Source: Alphaproteobacteria bacterium (GTDB lineage Bacteria; Pseudomonadota; Alphaproteobacteria; Thalassobaculales; Thalassobaculaceae). Taken from it: a stretch of 5,753 nt of DNA. Where the stretch lies: the NCBI GenBank assembly GCA_028822575.1, contig JAPKDN010000221.1, positions 1-5,753 of the forward strand, read 5' to 3'. Below the pieces are notes generated by a model, which worked only from the letters and a program-made list of their open reading frames with translations, did no database searches and had not been told where the DNA came from. The translations under genes and the position numbers were made by a program. Of the stretch, positions 4,448 to 5,753 are shown in pieces (within the stretch, counting starts at the first letter, position 1; each line of letters opens with the position of its first letter).

Positions 4448-5753
4448 CTACATCACGTGGCTTGGGTGGGCGATCGAGCCTCCGTGGGCGCGAGCGGTCG
4501 CTAACATCGCACATTCTGATCGTTGACGCGCCTCTGGTGCGCAGCGGAGGGTGCCAGGAGACGTGTTGGCCATGCGCCACCCGGTCTTGGGCGAGCCCAG
4601 GCGCAAGCGGTAGACGTGCAGGCTTTCCAATACGCGTTGGACGTAATTTCGGGTTTCTGCAAAGGGAATGCGTTCGATCCAGTCGATCATGTCGACTCCG
4701 GGCAGGCGCGGGTCGCCCCGTTCCTTGAGCCATCTCTTCACCCGGTGTGGGCCTGCGTTATAGGCGGCTAGGGCCAAAACATATTCGCCGCCGAAAGCTT
4801 CGAGTTGAGCCTTCAGATAACTCGATCCCAGCCTTAGGTTATAGGCAGGGTCCGCAGTCAGCCGTCCGCGCCCATACGAGATTTTCAAGGCGCGCGCGAC
4901 ATTTCGCGCAGTGGCCGGCATCAGTTGCATGAGCCCCAGCGCGCCAACGCGGCTGCGGGCCGAATCATTAAACCCACTTTCCTGACGGATGACCGCCAGT
5001 GTCAGCGCCGCTTCAGGGGCTCCATCCACCGGCACTTGGATCAAGGGATAGCCGGCCTCGGTAAGAATGAACCCGGAGCGTGCGGCGACACGCGCTGTAT
5101 AGACCGCAATATCGACGAAGCCGAGAGCGCGGGCGGAAGCGGCGATCCAAGCCGCGTCCTCGCGTGTGCTCGCCGCCCGTGCCGCCGTCCTGAAGAACAG
5201 CCGGGCCATTCTCTCCTGGCCAATTTCTCCGAGGGCTATAGCGCTATTGATCAAGTCGCGGGTCTCGGGACTGGAACGGGTGGCCGCGTCGGGTATCGGT
5301 GTCGATGGGAGGCGGGAGATGGTCGAGGGAGATTTGAGGGCTGCGAGCTGGCCGTAAAACGTGGTTTGGTGCCGTGCCGCCGCAGCGTACCAGCGCCGCG
5401 CCGCGGTCATCCCGCCGCTGGCGTCTAATGCCCGCCCTGCCCAATATGCCGCACGGGCCCGACTGATCGGGGTTTTGACCGCCGAGTACATGCTCGTAAA
5501 ATACCGTGCTGCCTCGGCCGGTTTGTCATGATAACGCAAAGCAATCCACCCGGCGTGCCATTGAGCCTCCGCGAAGGTCCCTCCGGATCTTTGTATATGG
5601 CTGGCCGCAAGGAGATAGGCATCTTCGTGCCGACCGCTATCCAGAGCATAACGCACCTGGCGAGATCGTTCCTTCCACCAAATCGACCGGAATTCAAGGT
5701 CGTTCGGGATATCCCACAGTAGTTCCAGCGCCTCGTCCTTCAGGCCCTTTCGA
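4448..5753 (-). CDS. Soluble lytic transglycosylase, Slt70-like (5' end missing)
   Basis: The protein cleaves the glycan strands of peptidoglycan between MurNAc and GlcNAc, forming 1,6-anhydro-MurNAc ends in the periplasm. About 434 codons are visible and the frame is still open at the right edge. The GTG at 5656 is therefore not the real start: 32 further codons read coherently upstream (IWWKERSRQVRYALDSGR). The upstream half is the helical repeat superstructure typical of Slt70 (WHAGWIALRYHDKPAEAARY, AYWAGRALDASGGMTAARRW). The catalytic SLT domain has RQESGFN with catalytic Glu at 4981-4979, then GALGLMQLMPATA, LAAYNAG and ETRNYVQRVL, all intact and in the usual order. About 48 residues after RLRLG form a poorly conserved tail. 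Family members are usually 600-700 residues, so roughly 200 N-terminal residues including the signal peptide lie outside. It is convergent with the bactofilin operon. Confidence 0.93.
   Translation of the reverse strand, partial: RKGLKDEALELLWDIPNDLEFRSIWWKERSRQVRYALDSGRHEDAYLLAASHIQRSGGTFAEAQWHAGWIALRYHDKPAEAARYFTSMYSAVKTPISRARAAYWAGRALDASGGMTAARRWYAAAARHQTTFYGQLAALKSPSTISRLPSTPIPDAATRSSPETRDLINSAIALGEIGQERMARLFFRTAARAASTREDAAWIAASARALGFVDIAVYTARVAARSGFILTEAGYPLIQVPVDGAPEAALTLAVIRQESGFNDSARSRVGALGLMQLMPATARNVARALKISYGRGRLTADPAYNLRLGSSYLKAQLEAFGGEYVLALAAYNAGPHRVKRWLKERGDPRLPGVDMIDWIERIPFAETRNYVQRVLESLHVYRLRLGSPKTGWRMANTSPGTLRCAPEARQRSECAMLATARAHGGSIAHPSHVM

Noticed and set aside
4925..5428. 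167-codon plus-strand open frame
   Set aside because: It lies antisense to the lytic transglycosylase, whose catalytic motifs are intact. It is an antisense open frame in GC-rich coding DNA.
5654..5656. GTG as the start of the lytic transglycosylase
   Set aside because: The frame remains open and family-like for 32 more codons to the window edge, so the start lies outside.
1..5753. CRISPR array, tRNA or rRNA genes
   Set aside because: No regularly spaced repeats, cloverleaf-like sequence or ribosomal RNA motifs were seen on either strand.

Overview
The window looks like part of an alphaproteobacterial chromosome, possibly a Rhodospirillales-like lineage. The evidence is a bitopic M23 peptidase with a long coiled coil lying directly upstream of a bactofilin, and the codon choice of the three recognisable genes. 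The taxon is an inference from family knowledge; no marker gene is present. The window falls into two unlike halves.

Left half (about 1-2200): an AT-richer, gene-poor accessory-looking stretch with no product I can name. It holds a G-rich tract at 79-101 and a probable decayed or frameshifted reading frame (577-114, minus). A hypothetical 135-residue gene with a good ribosome binding site follows (1044-637, minus). Next comes about 500 bases with short, interrupted coding-like segments on both strands (1014-1563), and then a second hypothetical gene whose Shine-Dalgarno site fixes its start at 2184 (2184-1564, minus). An exact 11-bp tandem duplication and two perfect 14-bp palindromes lie here too.

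Right half (2191-5753): a peptidoglycan-remodelling locus. A leader with a candidate promoter, a hairpin and a run of 13 G precedes a complete membrane-anchored M23 (LytM-type) endopeptidase (2415-3872, plus). Its stop overlaps by 14 nt the start of a bactofilin gene (3859-4332, plus). This pair matches the bactofilin/M23 modules known to control cell shape (BacA-LmdC in Hyphomonas, CcmA-Csd1 in Helicobacter). A hairpin terminator at 4367-4397 separates it from a convergent Slt70-like lytic transglycosylase (minus) that runs off the right edge.

Together the right-hand genes would provide a cytoskeletal scaffold, a cutter of peptide cross-links and a cutter of glycan strands. I see no evidence for a wholly new system. 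The least explained parts are the homopolymeric G leader of the M23-bactofilin operon and the eroded left half.
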